DNA from: Diplolepis rosae
Lineage: Eukaryota; Arthropoda; Insecta; Hymenoptera; Diplolepididae
Assembly (NCBI GenBank): GCA_030998225.1
Contig: JAPYXD010000738.1
Span: 1,426,001 to 1,490,000 of the forward strand
DNA: 64,000 nucleotides
Direction of reading: 5' to 3'
Under the pieces are notes generated by a model. It worked only from the letters and a program-made list of their open reading frames with translations, was not told where the DNA came from and searched no databases. The position numbers and the translations under genes were made by a program. Position 1 is the first letter of the stretch. The number at the start of each line of letters is the position of its first letter. This document shows, one piece after another, positions 32,001 to 41,096 of this stretch.

Positions 32001-34418
32001 ACCGTCAAAGACGACTCGCAATTGTGTCGTTGAACTGGACCCTTTTATGACAGCGTGATGAGGCAAATAATAGCCTTCACGTGGAGAAGCTGATTTTACC
32101 TCAGTCATATAGCCATTAGTTAGATAAGACCTAAGATTTTCGATATAAGGCGCCCTTATTCCCGGTTTTTTAATAAAAGAGCGCTCGAGTGCATGTAATC
32201 GTTTTATGGCACTTGAATACGTTTCTCCTAAGTCGTCTACGTTTTCTCTAAAGGGAAGTTTGACACAGTATTGTCCATTTCCTGGATCTCGGAAAGTATG
32301 CTCCTGATAGTGAGCTTCGCATTCGCTTTCTTCGATAGAAAGAACTTTCTTTTCTGGACAGTTTTCGATTGTCCAGAATTTTTCTAATTGTTCGTTTAAC
32401 GTTGCTGTAATAAAATGACACGATACTTGATTCCGAGGATTAGGTAGAATTATATTACCAGCCACGATCCACCCGAAAACAGTATTTTGAAAAACGATAT
32501 CTTGACCAGGAATCTTGAATTGTCCCTGTTTCAAGAGCTGAAGAAAATATTCGGCACCGATAATACCATCAACCGGACCCGGTGAATAAAACGTTGGATC
32601 TGCTAGTCTTATATTCCGCGGAATATTCAGATTCGATTTATCTATCGGGCGTGATGGGAGAAGTTCGTTCACTTCGTTTACAATGAGAAATTCGAGGTTC
32701 AAAGAGAAATTGTTCAGACGAGATTTTACGGTAGTGGTGGCAGAATATTTTATGCACGAGGATAAGGAGTTTACGGCTCCAAGAGGAACGTTAATTTCAT
32801 GTTTTTGCAGCTTTAATTTTGATGCCATTCGTTCGGTTAAAATATGAGGCTGGGAACATGAATCAAGTAAAAATCTACACTCGTGGAAAGCTCCCTTTAG
32901 ATCCATTATATGAACGATCGCGGTCGTTATTAGTTTTTCAGTGTGAGTGTTATTTTTTAATGGAAACGTATTCACATATGTCGATTGATTGGTATTTTCC
33001 TTTTCAAAATGCAACAAGGAATGATGCTTTTTATTGCAAGACTTACAATGTGTCGATTTGCAGTCCTCAATTCGGTGGTTAGATTTCAAACAATTGAAAC
33101 ATAAATTCGCTTTTTTGACGATATTTATTCGCTCGTTAACAGTCGCGTTGGTGAGTTGTTCACAATATTGCGTAAAGTGAGAGCCTTTACACAAATGACA
33201 AAAGGCTTTAAATTGAGTCGCGTATGAAGAATTGGAAGGAATATTTTTAGTAAGCGCGTACGTTTGACGATTTGACGAATTTTGACTCGCAAAGGCTTTG
33301 GAATTATTTTTCGCGAAATTGTCAGACCTTTCGTTTTTATTAGTTCTGTGCGTTTCCAGCACCTTTCTACGCGAGTGTAGGAAATCTAGCAATTTCGTCA
33401 TTGATGGAGAAGAATCGTTTTGTGTTTGTTCCTTCCATTTTATTCGCGTTTGATGATCAAGTTTTGATAACACAAGATAAATAGGAAATGCCTCTAAGAA
33501 AGGTTTGTTGAGAGCTTGAAGAGCACGGTAATGTTTCGTAGCGTTATCTAGAATATCTCCAAGAGCAGAAGCTGATGCATTTTGACACGGTGTCAACTCA
33601 AAAAGTGCCCGTATACGATTATTGATTATTGCGGCGGGATCATCATAGTATCTTTCTAATATACCCCAAGCTACTTGATAGTTCGCCGAAGTAGTCTCTA
33701 GAGATTCTATTTTTTCTGCTGCCTTCCCTACTAAACACGATCGTAAGTACATTAATTTTTCTGCGTCCGAAAACTTGGTACTATTGTGTACAGCCGATTT
33801 GAAGGTATCACTAAACCCAGGCCATTTTCCGTAAGAGCCCTCGAATTTCGGTAAATCGGCTTTCGGTATCCTATAATTCGATTCACTTCCAATAAAACCA
33901 ACATCTATAAGAGGCGCTGTTGGGAAGATTGTTCTGTTATTCGTATTTGAGAGGCTGTTTGTATTTTCATCGATATTCTGAACCGCGTTCGCAATGTTCG
34001 AACTACCCACGTTTGCGATATCCGAAATACCCGCGTTTACAATATTCGAAGTACCCGCGATAGTGACCGTAGATGAATCGATTGAATTAGCAGATTGCGC
34101 GGACATAAGTGCTGCATGATCATTTTTAATGTACGCCTTTGACCTTGCGAGTACTGAACACAGTTCTTCCTCGAATGTCTCTCTCTCGTTGGTTTCATTT
34201 TCAAACCTTTCGTCTGTAACTAAAGATTCTATTTCTGACTGAATTATTTCAAATTTTTCGCGTATTCCATCAAGATTTTCGTATCTTTCGATTAATTCAC
34301 CTCTAAATTGCTCCTCAGCAGGCCTATTCATATAATTTTTAAAGCTGGTTATTCTACCTTTCAACGGAGCACGCTTTCGGACGAGTTGTTTGAAACGAGC
34401 TACAGAAGTCTCATCCAT
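29007..34418 (-). CDS. BEL/Pao gag-pol polyprotein, intact ORF
   Basis: 1803 residues, the usual size for this family. In order: coiled Glu-rich N-terminus (about 40-100); short repeats SNIVNAGISDIANVGSSNIA (125-144); gag core of DUF1759 type (about 190-360); CCHC knuckles C407-C410-H414-C419 and C440-C443-H448-C453, and a third Cys pair at 458/461; aspartic protease at LLDSCSQ (517-523), where the usual Asp-Ser-Gly is Asp-Ser-Cys; reverse transcriptase (about 760-960) with FDGSS, then TADIEKMY, then YVDD (923-926); RNase H with GFSDAS (Asp1099); integrase with Cys pair 1465/1468, Asp1500, Asp1566 and Glu1620; and a DUF5641-like C-terminal module (about 1695-1795). Gag would assemble particles, protease process them, RT/RNase H copy the RNA and integrase insert the cDNA. 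The protease change may disable it. Confidence 0.95.
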   Translation of the reverse strand: MDETSVARFKQLVRKRAPLKGRITSFKNYMNRPAEEQFRGELIERYENLDGIREKFEIIQSEIESLVTDERFENETNERETFEEELCSVLARSKAYIKNDHAALMSAQSANSIDSSTVTIAGTSNIVNAGISDIANVGSSNIANAVQNIDENTNSLSNTNNRTIFPTAPLIDVGFIGSESNYRIPKADLPKFEGSYGKWPGFSDTFKSAVHNSTKFSDAEKLMYLRSCLVGKAAEKIESLETTSANYQVAWGILERYYDDPAAIINNRIRALFELTPCQNASASALGDILDNATKHYRALQALNKPFLEAFPIYLVLSKLDHQTRIKWKEQTQNDSSPSMTKLLDFLHSRRKVLETHRTNKNERSDNFAKNNSKAFASQNSSNRQTYALTKNIPSNSSYATQFKAFCHLCKGSHFTQYCEQLTNATVNERINIVKKANLCFNCLKSNHRIEDCKSTHCKSCNKKHHSLLHFEKENTNQSTYVNTFPLKNNTHTEKLITTAIVHIMDLKGAFHECRFLLDSCSQPHILTERMASKLKLQKHEINVPLGAVNSLSSCIKYSATTTVKSRLNNFSLNLEFLIVNEVNELLPSRPIDKSNLNIPRNIRLADPTFYSPGPVDGIIGAEYFLQLLKQGQFKIPGQDIVFQNTVFGWIVAGNIILPNPRNQVSCHFITATLNEQLEKFWTIENCPEKKVLSIEESECEAHYQEHTFRDPGNGQYCVKLPFRENVDDLGETYSSAIKRLHALERSFIKKPGIRAPYIENLRSYLTNGYMTEVKSASPREGYYLPHHAVIKGSSSTTQLRVVFDGSSKSATGLSLNDVLMVGPTIQNDLFSLLVRFRSHAYVLTADIEKMYLQTKIHPEDRRYQRILWREDPSEPVKTFELNTATFGTSAAPFLAIRSLHQLANDEAKSYPKAAAILKSDFYVDDMLTGASTREEAEQLRDELLEITRKGGLNLRKWASNDLHLIETLPSRSSESFFQLNLETETKTLGIHWNPKRDSIAFTVFPNNENKTITKRVILSQIAQLFDPLGLMGPVTVHGKILMQKLWLLELGWDTAVPTEIYNAWREYRNQLPLLSTLQFNRKIIVDNYTNLQLHGFSDASERAYGACIYVRSSSSDGKSETHLVCSKSRVAPLKTISLPRLELSAALLLAQLHKATSQALKHLKFEKTILWSDSTITLHWINTPLNSLKTFVRNRVSDIIEITSTIKNCEWRHVRSESNPADLISRGLLPGEFSTATLWQNGPQWISDCVNSWPKSVLEFTELPEIKRATTSFALKENEISNSNLECQVAKTNVVQRNKKTAELDIDILTIFSSSDELKRLIACCKRVTQNVKLGQMVKGELTISELRNGMTKIVKIIQKEGFSNELKSLKYKRQVEGKLANLAPFIDSEGVLRVGGRLDNSNLLFSQKHPALLPQNHHFTKILIREEHVNIMHGGTQATLNALHRNFWIVNGRSTVKNVIHKCILCARARPTIPQYVMGNLPKKRLSLDRPFLVTGIDYCGPFFVKEKRHRNRNKIKIYVAIFVCFATKAVHIELVSDLTTEAFLASLRRFFSRRGLSSDIYSDNGTNFVGARNEIRDIQELLSSDIHNKSVEKTLAKKHIASHVIPPRSPHFGGLWEAAVRSFKHHFSRVVGNTLFTYENLPTLTTEIEAILNSRPLTPISSDPNDLSALTPGHFLIGDSFNNMPERNLVDIPSGRLSSWKHVQQMRQHFWNRWYKEYLNELNVRKKWHSGKINDIKIGDLVTLREDNLPPMQWSLGRITAVHPGSDNIIRVVSVKTHRGEYKRSVKKISPLPIQASGTV

Positions 34419-35024
34419 CTTAGAATTTTGTTTAAATTAACGCACTTCACGACTGAGATAGAATAATAATCGATAAGAGTATGAAAGAGGACTAATAACT
34501 TTAAGGAAATATCGGGGATTCAGATAAAAACATGACAGACTTACTTTATCGTTGACTGGAGCAGATGGTGCGGATGATCTTCTCGTTCAGAGTATGTCCA
34601 GCTGATCTCTAAGTTGTGGTCGGTCGATTGTAAATCTGCAAGTGCAATCTGTATTAGCACTTGCAGATTTACAGAGTCTCGTTTTTCGCTATAAAACACA
34701 ATTTATACTGCGCACAGGTTTGTTGCATAAGTCACAACATACACTTTAGAATATCACTTGAGCTTTCGTTTTCATAATAGTCACAGTTTCGTTTACTTCC
34801 ACGATTTTGTTAAAGCTTCGTTATTGCTGTGGAGTCGTTTCGATATATTCGCTACTCGATCTACGAATAAAGTTTTATTTCATAATGTTCACTGACGATT
34901 TTCGTTCGCTTACACAGAGCTCACACGCGTTTACGTTCACGTTCGTTTTTCGTTGATCACCAGGAAAATTTTTCAATGAAGAGCTGCCCTCAGGTGGTTG
35001 TTTCATGTGGATATGATTTTTATC
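34419..35024 (-). other. BEL/Pao 5' leader
   Basis: Untranslated leader of about 600 bases between primer-binding site and gag-pol ATG. It contains a perfect stem-loop at 34630-34672. The small ORF on this strand (34875-35078) is not supported. Confidence 0.8.
34630..34672 (-). promoter_or_regulatory. Perfect 16-bp stem-loop in the BEL leader
   Basis: GTAAATCTGCAAGTGC (34630-34645) and GCACTTGCAGATTTAC (34657-34672) are exact complements around an 11-base loop. It lies in the transcribed leader downstream of the primer-binding site, the usual place for dimerisation or packaging signals. The role is inference. Confidence 0.6.
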
Positions 35025-35044
35025 AAATCCGGCTCGAAGGACCA
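35025..35044 (-). promoter_or_regulatory. Primer-binding site (tRNA-Tyr type)
   Basis: One base inside the 5' LTR the minus strand reads TGGTCCTTCGAGCCGGAT, the complement of the 3' end of insect tRNA-Tyr (ending ...CCGGCTCGAAGGA plus CCA), as I recall that tRNA. First-strand DNA synthesis would start here. Confidence 0.8.
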
Positions 35045-35045
35045 A

Positions 35046-35629
35046 TGTTACGTTGCGGATTGAATTGTTGAAACACAAGTTTTCGTTATTTGGTTCCTTT
35101 CAATCACTCCTTGGAATTAAGGTGAAAATTCAAGGATCTCGATTTCAGTTGCGATAAAATGAGTCGAATTAAGTTAAAACTGGGTTTATTTTACATGACT
35201 TAAATTAAGAGTTGTACAAAACTGAGATTAACTGGTTGAGAAGTGTTTTCTATATCGCATTGTAATTGTGACTGTTGTCTTGGGTCAGTGTCACGACAGA
35301 GATAGGAAAAACTAAGGGAGAGGAGGGAATGGTTTACAAATTTGAGTGGTGGGGTAGAGATTCGATGCAATGTAAGTTGGCTCGTTCGATGATTCACAAA
35401 GGTTGGGGAAAATCCGGGGAAAAACCCAAATTGGTTCGTAAACACAGAAGGCCGATCTCCAGACAGGGAGGTGCGCTAGTACAATAGGTTAGGTAGACAA
35501 GGCCTTCAAAGAGACAGTCTATTGTGAAGTGACATTGTAAAGTTTATAGTAATTTGGATAACAGATTGTAGAAAGCGAAATTATCACATAAACCTAAAAG
35601 TATAAAAATTATTTCATTACGCTTCAACA
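35046..35629 (-). repeat. BEL/Pao 5' LTR
   Basis: 584 bp with TG...CA ends. On the minus strand it begins TGTTGAAGCG, with TATA-like sequence (TTTATACTTTTAG) about 25 bases in. It is near-identical to the 3' LTR. Confidence 0.93.
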
Positions 35630-35775
35630 CGTGTAGTGGAAAATTCTTACAATATTAAAAAACATCTTTATAGCTTTTCTTAAGAATAAAATACTGTTTA
35701 TAAAATCACATACTAATTCTTGGCAAAAGCACTGTACCGTAGCAAAAAAAGTCACCAGCACCATTTCAGGCTCAT

Positions 35776-35979
35776 TTACAGAGCATCTAAAATAAATGGA
35801 ATTAAATTTCTGGGTGTTCTCATTTCAAAGTATTCAGGAGCAATAATAGTCTTCCAAAATTTTACTGCCTTTTGTACCATATCTTCAACAAAATCGGTGT
35901 CAAAATAAACCCTTTCTACATGAATTCCTTTGGTTGTCCAAATGACGTAATCACACCACAAACGTTCTGTTACAGCCAT
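35776..35979 (-). CDS. YqaJ-like nuclease, last exon (ISL2EU accessory gene)
   Basis: A minus-strand acceptor TTTCTTACAG precedes AVTERLWCDYVIWTTKG, then HVERVYFDTDF, then KFWKTIIAPEYF, and a stop at 35776-35778. AVT.R.WCD..++T..G...ER++FD..F is the conserved C-terminal region of YqaJ-type (lambda exonuclease-like) domains in insect transposon proteins; Asp and Glu in this stretch belong to the nuclease fold. ISL2EU elements are known to carry a YqaJ gene beside the THAP transposase, which fits the convergent gene at 25280-27516. Upstream exons with the rest of the active site are not seen before the gypsy relic at 36479, so the gene is truncated. Confidence 0.65.
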   Translation of the reverse strand: MAVTERLWCDYVIWTTKGIHVERVYFDTDFVEDMVQKAVKFWKTIIAPEYFEMRTPRNLIPFILDAL

Positions 35980-36478
35980 CTGTAAGAAAAATAATACGGT
36001 ATGATGATATTTATGATAACTTTCGTCAATTAAGTTAAAAAATTGTCACTTTTTTCATCACCATAAACTTTTTTTGACTGATTATAGTTTTCACAAAATC
36101 TATCTTTTTGGAAGTAACTACTTATCACCACTGCAGTGCAAGTTAAATTGTATGACTATTACAAGATTTAATTGTTGTCACGACAGGCTTACCTCGTTGT
36201 AAAAAAAGGAAAGTTATACTTGATTTGTCTAGCGCAACAGCGAACGCTGCGGTTGGAGTAACCAAAGGAGCTTGGCAGTGCATATAAAGAAAATGTATGT
36301 GTACTAACCGTTGGGGTACGTATAAAGCTGATTCTAATCATCAACTTTGATCACAACAACCGAATACACAAAAAAATCCACATTACTGTCAAGATATCTA
36401 TAAAAGTAGAAGCTTCACTGAACTTTTTTGGTCAAGACAACTACTGTACAAAAAAATGTATGTGCTATGTGCACTGGA
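35980..36478. other. No clear gene; possible YqaJ intron/exon remnant
   Basis: On the minus strand, ACAACGAG|GTAAGC at about 36190-36205 is a good donor and could end an upstream YqaJ exon, but the preceding sequence has no recognisable domain. The rest is AT-rich. Confidence 0.35.
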
Positions 36479-37520
36479 ACCAAAGCCGAAAAACAGAAAA
36501 ATATTAAACAATTTTTAGCCTTAGCAGGATATTATCGACGATTTATTGATGGATTTTCAAAAATGGCAAGTCCTTTAAATTAACTTCTGAAAAAGGGTAT
36601 ACCTCTGAATTGGCCAGAAAAACAACAAGCAGATTTCGATATTTTAAAAGCAAAATTATATGAAGAACCACTTTTACAACGACCTGATTTTTCTCAACCT
36701 TTTATACTCACAACAGATGCCTCAGGATTTGCAATAGGAGGTATATTATCACAAGGTAAAATAGGTAAAGATAAACCAATAGGATATGCTTCACGTAGTC
36801 TAAGTGAAACTGAGAAAAAATATGATAAGTATGAGAAAGAAGCCCTTGCTATAATATTTTGTGTAACTCATTTTCGTCCTTATTCGTATGGGAGAAAATT
36901 TACTTTAGTGACTGATCACAAACCTCTAGTTTAGTTTCAAAATTCTAAAGACCCTTGTTCACGAGTTTCACGTTGGAGATTAAAATTCGCAGAATATGAT
37001 TTTGATGTAATTTACAAAGCAGGAAAAATGAATTTAAATGCAGACGCTCTCTCAAGAAACCCTATTGACGATAACAAAGAGAAATCAAGATATGTACAAG
37101 TTGATGACAATGATACTTTTATTACTTTTCAAGAAAAAACGTTTTCCAAGAAAACTTTTACAAGAAATAAACAAGAAAACTCTAAAAATGAGGTAAGACC
37201 TTTAAAACGAAAAAACTTGAATCCAGGAATGGTACCAGACGACGTAGATCATTTTAGTGAAATTCCAGAAGCCCAAATATTAAATATTGACACAAAAATT
37301 CCAGAATTTTTACAAGAATTCCTTAGTGAAGTATCATTTAGTGAGATTGGTACGAATATTTTAAGATACACAAATTTATTCAAAAATATGGCTTCAAGAC
37401 TTATTTTTATGACAATATTTTTATTAAGTCCAATGTTTTCCAAAAACACGAAAATTTATCAAGGAAAACTATTACTAAAAGAGCTCAAAAGAGAATACAA
37501 AAAGAAAAAGCAAAAAATTT
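36479..37520 (+). pseudogene. gypsy pol: RT connection and RNase H, into accessory region
   Basis: It begins KNIKQFLALAGYYRRFIDGF, the end of the gypsy RT thumb/connection. RNase H follows, with Asp in ILTTDASGF (about 36715), Glu in YEKEALAIIF (about 36833) and Asp in LVTDHKPLV (about 36910), then GKMNLNADALSRNP. Premature stops occur at 36581-36583 and 36932-36934 (after PLV, where Trp is usual). From about 37080 to 37522 the frame stays open through a Lys/Asn/Ser-rich sequence with no recognised fold. Confidence 0.85.
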
Positions 37521-38280
37521 GAATCGAAATGAAACTCAAGAAAAATTAGACGAGAATTTTGCTTCTAAACTTCTTGTGAAAAAACCACGAGGTAGGCCAA
37601 GAAAAAATCTACTTACAAATTAAAAAAATATTCCCTCAAACAAAAAGAAAGAGAGGTAGACCAATAAACAAATATATGAAGATTAATTACCAGAATGAAA
37701 TATGCAAAACGGAAGCCGAACAAAAGTAGAATCAGATTCCGACTCTGATCTTGTATATTTAGATTATTTGAAACAAACTAAAGCAAGAATCACAATATAG
37801 AAGAATGCCAAGAAGCCAAAAAATATTAATGAATTTGAAAGCGAAGAAAGTGAGGAATTATTTTTCGACCTCAGAAGATGAAATCAATGACATTGAAACC
37901 TCACACAAAGGAAATGATGAAGAAAATTATGAAGAAAATTTGGAAGAGAATTTTGAAGATGATCTTGAAGAAAATTTCAAAAAGAATTTTGAACAGAATT
38001 TTGAAGGAAATTTCGCAGAAATGTTTGAAGAAAACCAAGAAGAAAACTTGGAAGACAAATTTTATGAGCCTTATTTTAAAGAAAATTTGAAACTAAACTG
38101 AAGATCTCAAATAAATTGTGGAAAAAACGATAATGATCATGATGATTATAATCGTCCACCCCCAGAACGCCCTCCTATAAACTCAAAAACAGAAAAAATT
38201 ATAACGAAGAAAGATATAGTTGAATGTCGCGATCAATTAACTGAGCGAAAAGATAATTATGCATATTTTGTTACAACAAA
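37521..38280 (+). pseudogene. gypsy accessory insert: AT-hooks and ENFE acidic repeats
   Basis: Between RNase H and integrase, in shifted frames, are two AT-hook-like motifs, KKPRGRPRKN (about 37580-37607) and KKRGRPIN (about 37641-37670), then a 12-bp tandem repeat encoding about 12 units of E-N-(F/L)-E (37917-38060), then IVECRDQLTERKDNYAYFVT (about 38215-38275). AT-hooks bind AT-rich DNA, and acidic repeats often recruit chromatin proteins. The last segment resembles the start of an extra domain I remember in some insect gypsy pols. Stops and frameshifts are frequent. Confidence 0.55.
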
Positions 38281-38292
38281 TGGAACTCCTCC

Positions 38293-38771
38293 AAGGCAGA
38301 GATTTTTTAAGTAATTTATTGAAAAGATTGGCAAAACGTTTTAGAATTAAACAATTTCGTACCACAGCTTTTCACCCTCAATCAGACGAATAATTGGAAC
38401 CTTCACACCATGTTTCAGGAGAATATCTCAAGCAATTTGTTGCGAGAAATACAGAATGGGATGATTGGCTTGAACTCGCAATGTTCTCATATAATACTAG
38501 TGCACATGATGGCACAAAATGCACACCCTATGAATTAGTTTTTAGTAGACTAGCTCGTGAACCTTCCAGTGAATCTTTATCACAACAAGATAAATTACAA
38601 ACATATGATGATAATTTACGTAATTTTGTAACACAACTACACGAAATGCGATCACAAGCAAGAGAGAATCTTATTTCAGAGAAAGAAAAATCGAAAATAT
38701 ATTATGATAAAAAAATAAATCCTTTAGAAGTGAAAATTGGCGATAACGTATTTTTATTCAAAGGAGGTAAA
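38293..38771 (+). pseudogene. gypsy integrase, C-terminal half (broken)
   Basis: It starts inside the catalytic core at QGRDFLSNLLKRLAKRF, then TTAFHPQS, a TAA at 38391-38393, and LE...SHH, which keeps the catalytic Glu region; then WDDWLELAMFSYNT, TPYELVF and KIGDNVFLFKGGK. The HHCC finger and first catalytic Asp are deleted. A LINE insertion begins at 38772; the last module continues at 40872. Confidence 0.8.
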
Positions 38772-40871
38772 TTTTTTTTTTTGTTGAACAGGAAAAATGG
38801 CAAAATCTTTTATAGACGTTGTACAGGACTCTCCTAGGACGGGTCTAGGCATACCTGTTAAAACCAAAAAAATCCCCTCTCTCGAACCAATACACCACCC
38901 GCGGAACCGCCTTTCGGCTTTAAACTTCGCGGGTGGTTGGTTCCATTAAAGTCGCGTACGACTCTTCCGTCATCCGTTCGCTCGGAACTTCCATCCGCGG
39001 CCACACGCCCACTAAGCAAACCGACTAGTCGCGCCACCCAGGGGAGAAACGAACAGATTCCTCCCCCGAACGACGCGGATAGCCAAGTCTACCCGAGACG
39101 CAGGACCGCGGGTGCAGGCCCCGATGCGATTTCTACTGGTCCTCCCCGTTATTTCGCTCTCGACGCCCATCAAGCTCTCTCGTCTTCATCACAAGTGTGA
39201 CGAATGACTCGGTGAGCGTCCAGAACCGTTCAGACTGGAGCATGAGAGGGACCATCGTGTCAGCAGTAAGTTCGGAACCCACCGCCTGGACAAGGACCTC
39301 CCTAGCCACACCCTATTTTGCGCAGACGAAGAGTGCGTGCTCTGCGTTATCCACCGGGAAATCGCAGTAGCAATACGTCTCCTCGTCTCTCTTCTTAAAG
39401 AGCCTCAGGTACGCGTTAAAACAGCCATGGCCCGAGAGCGCTTGCGCCAAGTAAAAGCCGACTTCCCCGTGCTTTCTGTTCAGCCAGGTGGCGAGCTCCG
39501 GGATCAGGCGGTAGGTCCATCTCCCTGTCTGCTCACCATGCCTGTTTTCCACTCGACTTCATGGTCTCCGAGAACGATCCTGGGGTATTGGTTGGATCTC
39601 CTGTCCGTAACGAGCAAAGCTTCGGTTTTCTCAAGGTCCACTTTAAGGCCTCTGCTATCCAACCAGCGCTTTGCTCGCCACAGACTTTCATTGATCCTCA
39701 GCTCTAGGATTCTGACGTCGTCAGCGGCGCACACGACAAGTTCGTCATAGACATCTATCATTCGCAACAGGTAGTCTGGAACCTTTTTCCGAATCATCGC
39801 CTCGATGCAGATGTCCCATCTCGCGGTATTGAACGCATTGCGTATGTCAATGCTAATCAACGCACAGAATCCCTTACGCTTACCAGTTCCTTTTCTTGCA
39901 TTTGCGGCGATGTTAACCACAGCTTGGATGGCGTCCACAGTGGACCTGCCTTTCCTGAATCAGAACTGGTTTTCCAAGAGCCCGATCTCACCGACCAAGA
40001 GAGCCTGAAGCCGTTGTAAAATCAACTCCTCCAGAAGCTTCCCCATCGTATCCAATAAGCATATGGGTCTATACGACAAGGCAACCCCTAGAGGTTTGTT
40101 GCCCTTCCTCACCAGGACCACCCTCTGCTTCTTCCAATCTGCGAAGAACCTCCCCTCCCGAAGACAGGAGTTAAAGGCTTCTAAGAGGTTCTCCGGCTAT
40201 GCCCCGATCACCTCTTTGAGGATCTTGTTCGGCACCCCGTCGATACCCGGCGCTGTATTTGCCTTAAGCCTTCCGCCCGCTGTCTTTAGTTCTTCGAGAG
40301 TGAAGAGTTCTTCGCGCCGGACCACGCAGGAACTTCGGTCCTGTCTTTGGAACGGCTCCACGTGTGGAAACAAGCCTTGCACAACGTACTTGACTCGATC
40401 GATATTGTTTGGACTGTTCTTGGTCACAGACTGCGGAAACTTTGCAGTGTCCCCCAGGAGATTCCATACACCAATACGCTCTTAGCCTCTTTCAAGAGGG
40501 AGACCGTCTATAGGTTCTCCTCTCACATTCGAAGGACACATATCACAGTCATGCGGCGCTGACATTCATTTAGTTCACTCATTCCTCACAAGCACTCTCA
40601 GCGCCGCTACCTGGGGCATACATCCTTCTCCATGCATGGGTATGGACGCGTTTATAGCGTCCCCCACTCTCAACCTGGGATAGACCCGTTTATAGGGCAC
40701 CCTTCACGCAATGGGAAGATGCCCGTCTATAGAGACCCCTGCATTTGTTCACCGATTCATCGGGATACTACAACCTCCATGACCCGAGGGCCGTCTGCTA
40801 AGCCTCCCCACCCGTCCTTTTTTGGCATAGCCAAGAGAAGGACTTCGTCAAGGTACCAGTCCGAGGGGTGG
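38772..40871 (-). mobile_element. R1-like LINE copy B, with poly(A) and 11-bp TSD
   Basis: Inserted in the gypsy integrase. AAGGAGGTAAA is duplicated at 38761-38771 and 40872-40882. The plus-strand T run at 38772-38783 is the poly(A) tail, so the 3' end is on the left. The 3' UTR (about 38785-39300) and 5' UTR (about 40430-40870, with repeated TATARACGGG-type motifs) are both present. ORF1 and the endonuclease are absent and the RT is gapped, so the copy is internally deleted rather than 5'-truncated. Confidence 0.85.
39300..40430 (-). pseudogene. LINE copy B reverse transcriptase remnant
   Basis: Minus-strand frames, in order: VKYVVQGLFP, then FTLEELKTAGGRLKANTAPG, then GIDGVPNKILKE (RT motif 0/1); LVRKGNKPLG and SYRPICLLDTMGKLLEELI; RKGRSTVDAIQAV; LISIDIRNAFNTARW (RT motif A Asp). 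A deletion follows, then CAADDVRILELR (motif C region) and GLKVDLEKTEALLVTDR. The end is WTYRLIPELATWLNRKHGE, then YLAQALSGHGCFNAYLRLF, characteristic of the R1-clade C-terminus. At least two frameshifts and a UAG are present. Confidence 0.85.
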
Positions 40872-41023
40872 AAGGAGGTAAAATTAAAAAACAAGATAAC
40901 TATTATACAGGGCCTTATGAAATATTGGAATTGTTAGGAAAAGGAAATGTCAAAATAAGCTATAAAGGCAAACCTACTGTAGTTCACATAAATAGACTAA
41001 AACGCTCACATAGACAAGTTTAA
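40872..41023 (+). pseudogene. gypsy integrase C-terminal module (GPY/F-like)
   Basis: After the LINE the frame resumes with KIKKQDNYYTGPYEILELLG, then VKISYKGK, then VVHINRLKRSHRQV and a stop at 41021-41023. GPY is the signature of the chromodomain-like integrase C-terminal module. The open frame is intact here. Confidence 0.85.
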
Positions 41024-41096
41024 AAGTAAATAAATAAAAATAAATAAATGAACAAAAAACAAAATATCTTGACATTAATTATGAAAAAAATATATA

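Larger units (their letters stand above)
28188..35629 (-). mobile_element. Full-length BEL/Pao retrotransposon provirus
   Basis: Minus-oriented provirus with two ~585-bp LTRs, each (plus strand) starting TGTTACG and ending CAACA. It is flanked by the 5-bp target duplication CGTGT at 28183-28187 and 35630-35634. It has a tRNA-Tyr-type primer-binding site next to the 5' LTR, a single 1803-codon gag-pol ORF and a purine-rich AAGGGGG just before the 3' LTR. The LTRs differ at only a handful of positions, so it inserted recently. It lies within the ISL2EU-like transposon, between transposase and YqaJ exon. Confidence 0.95.
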
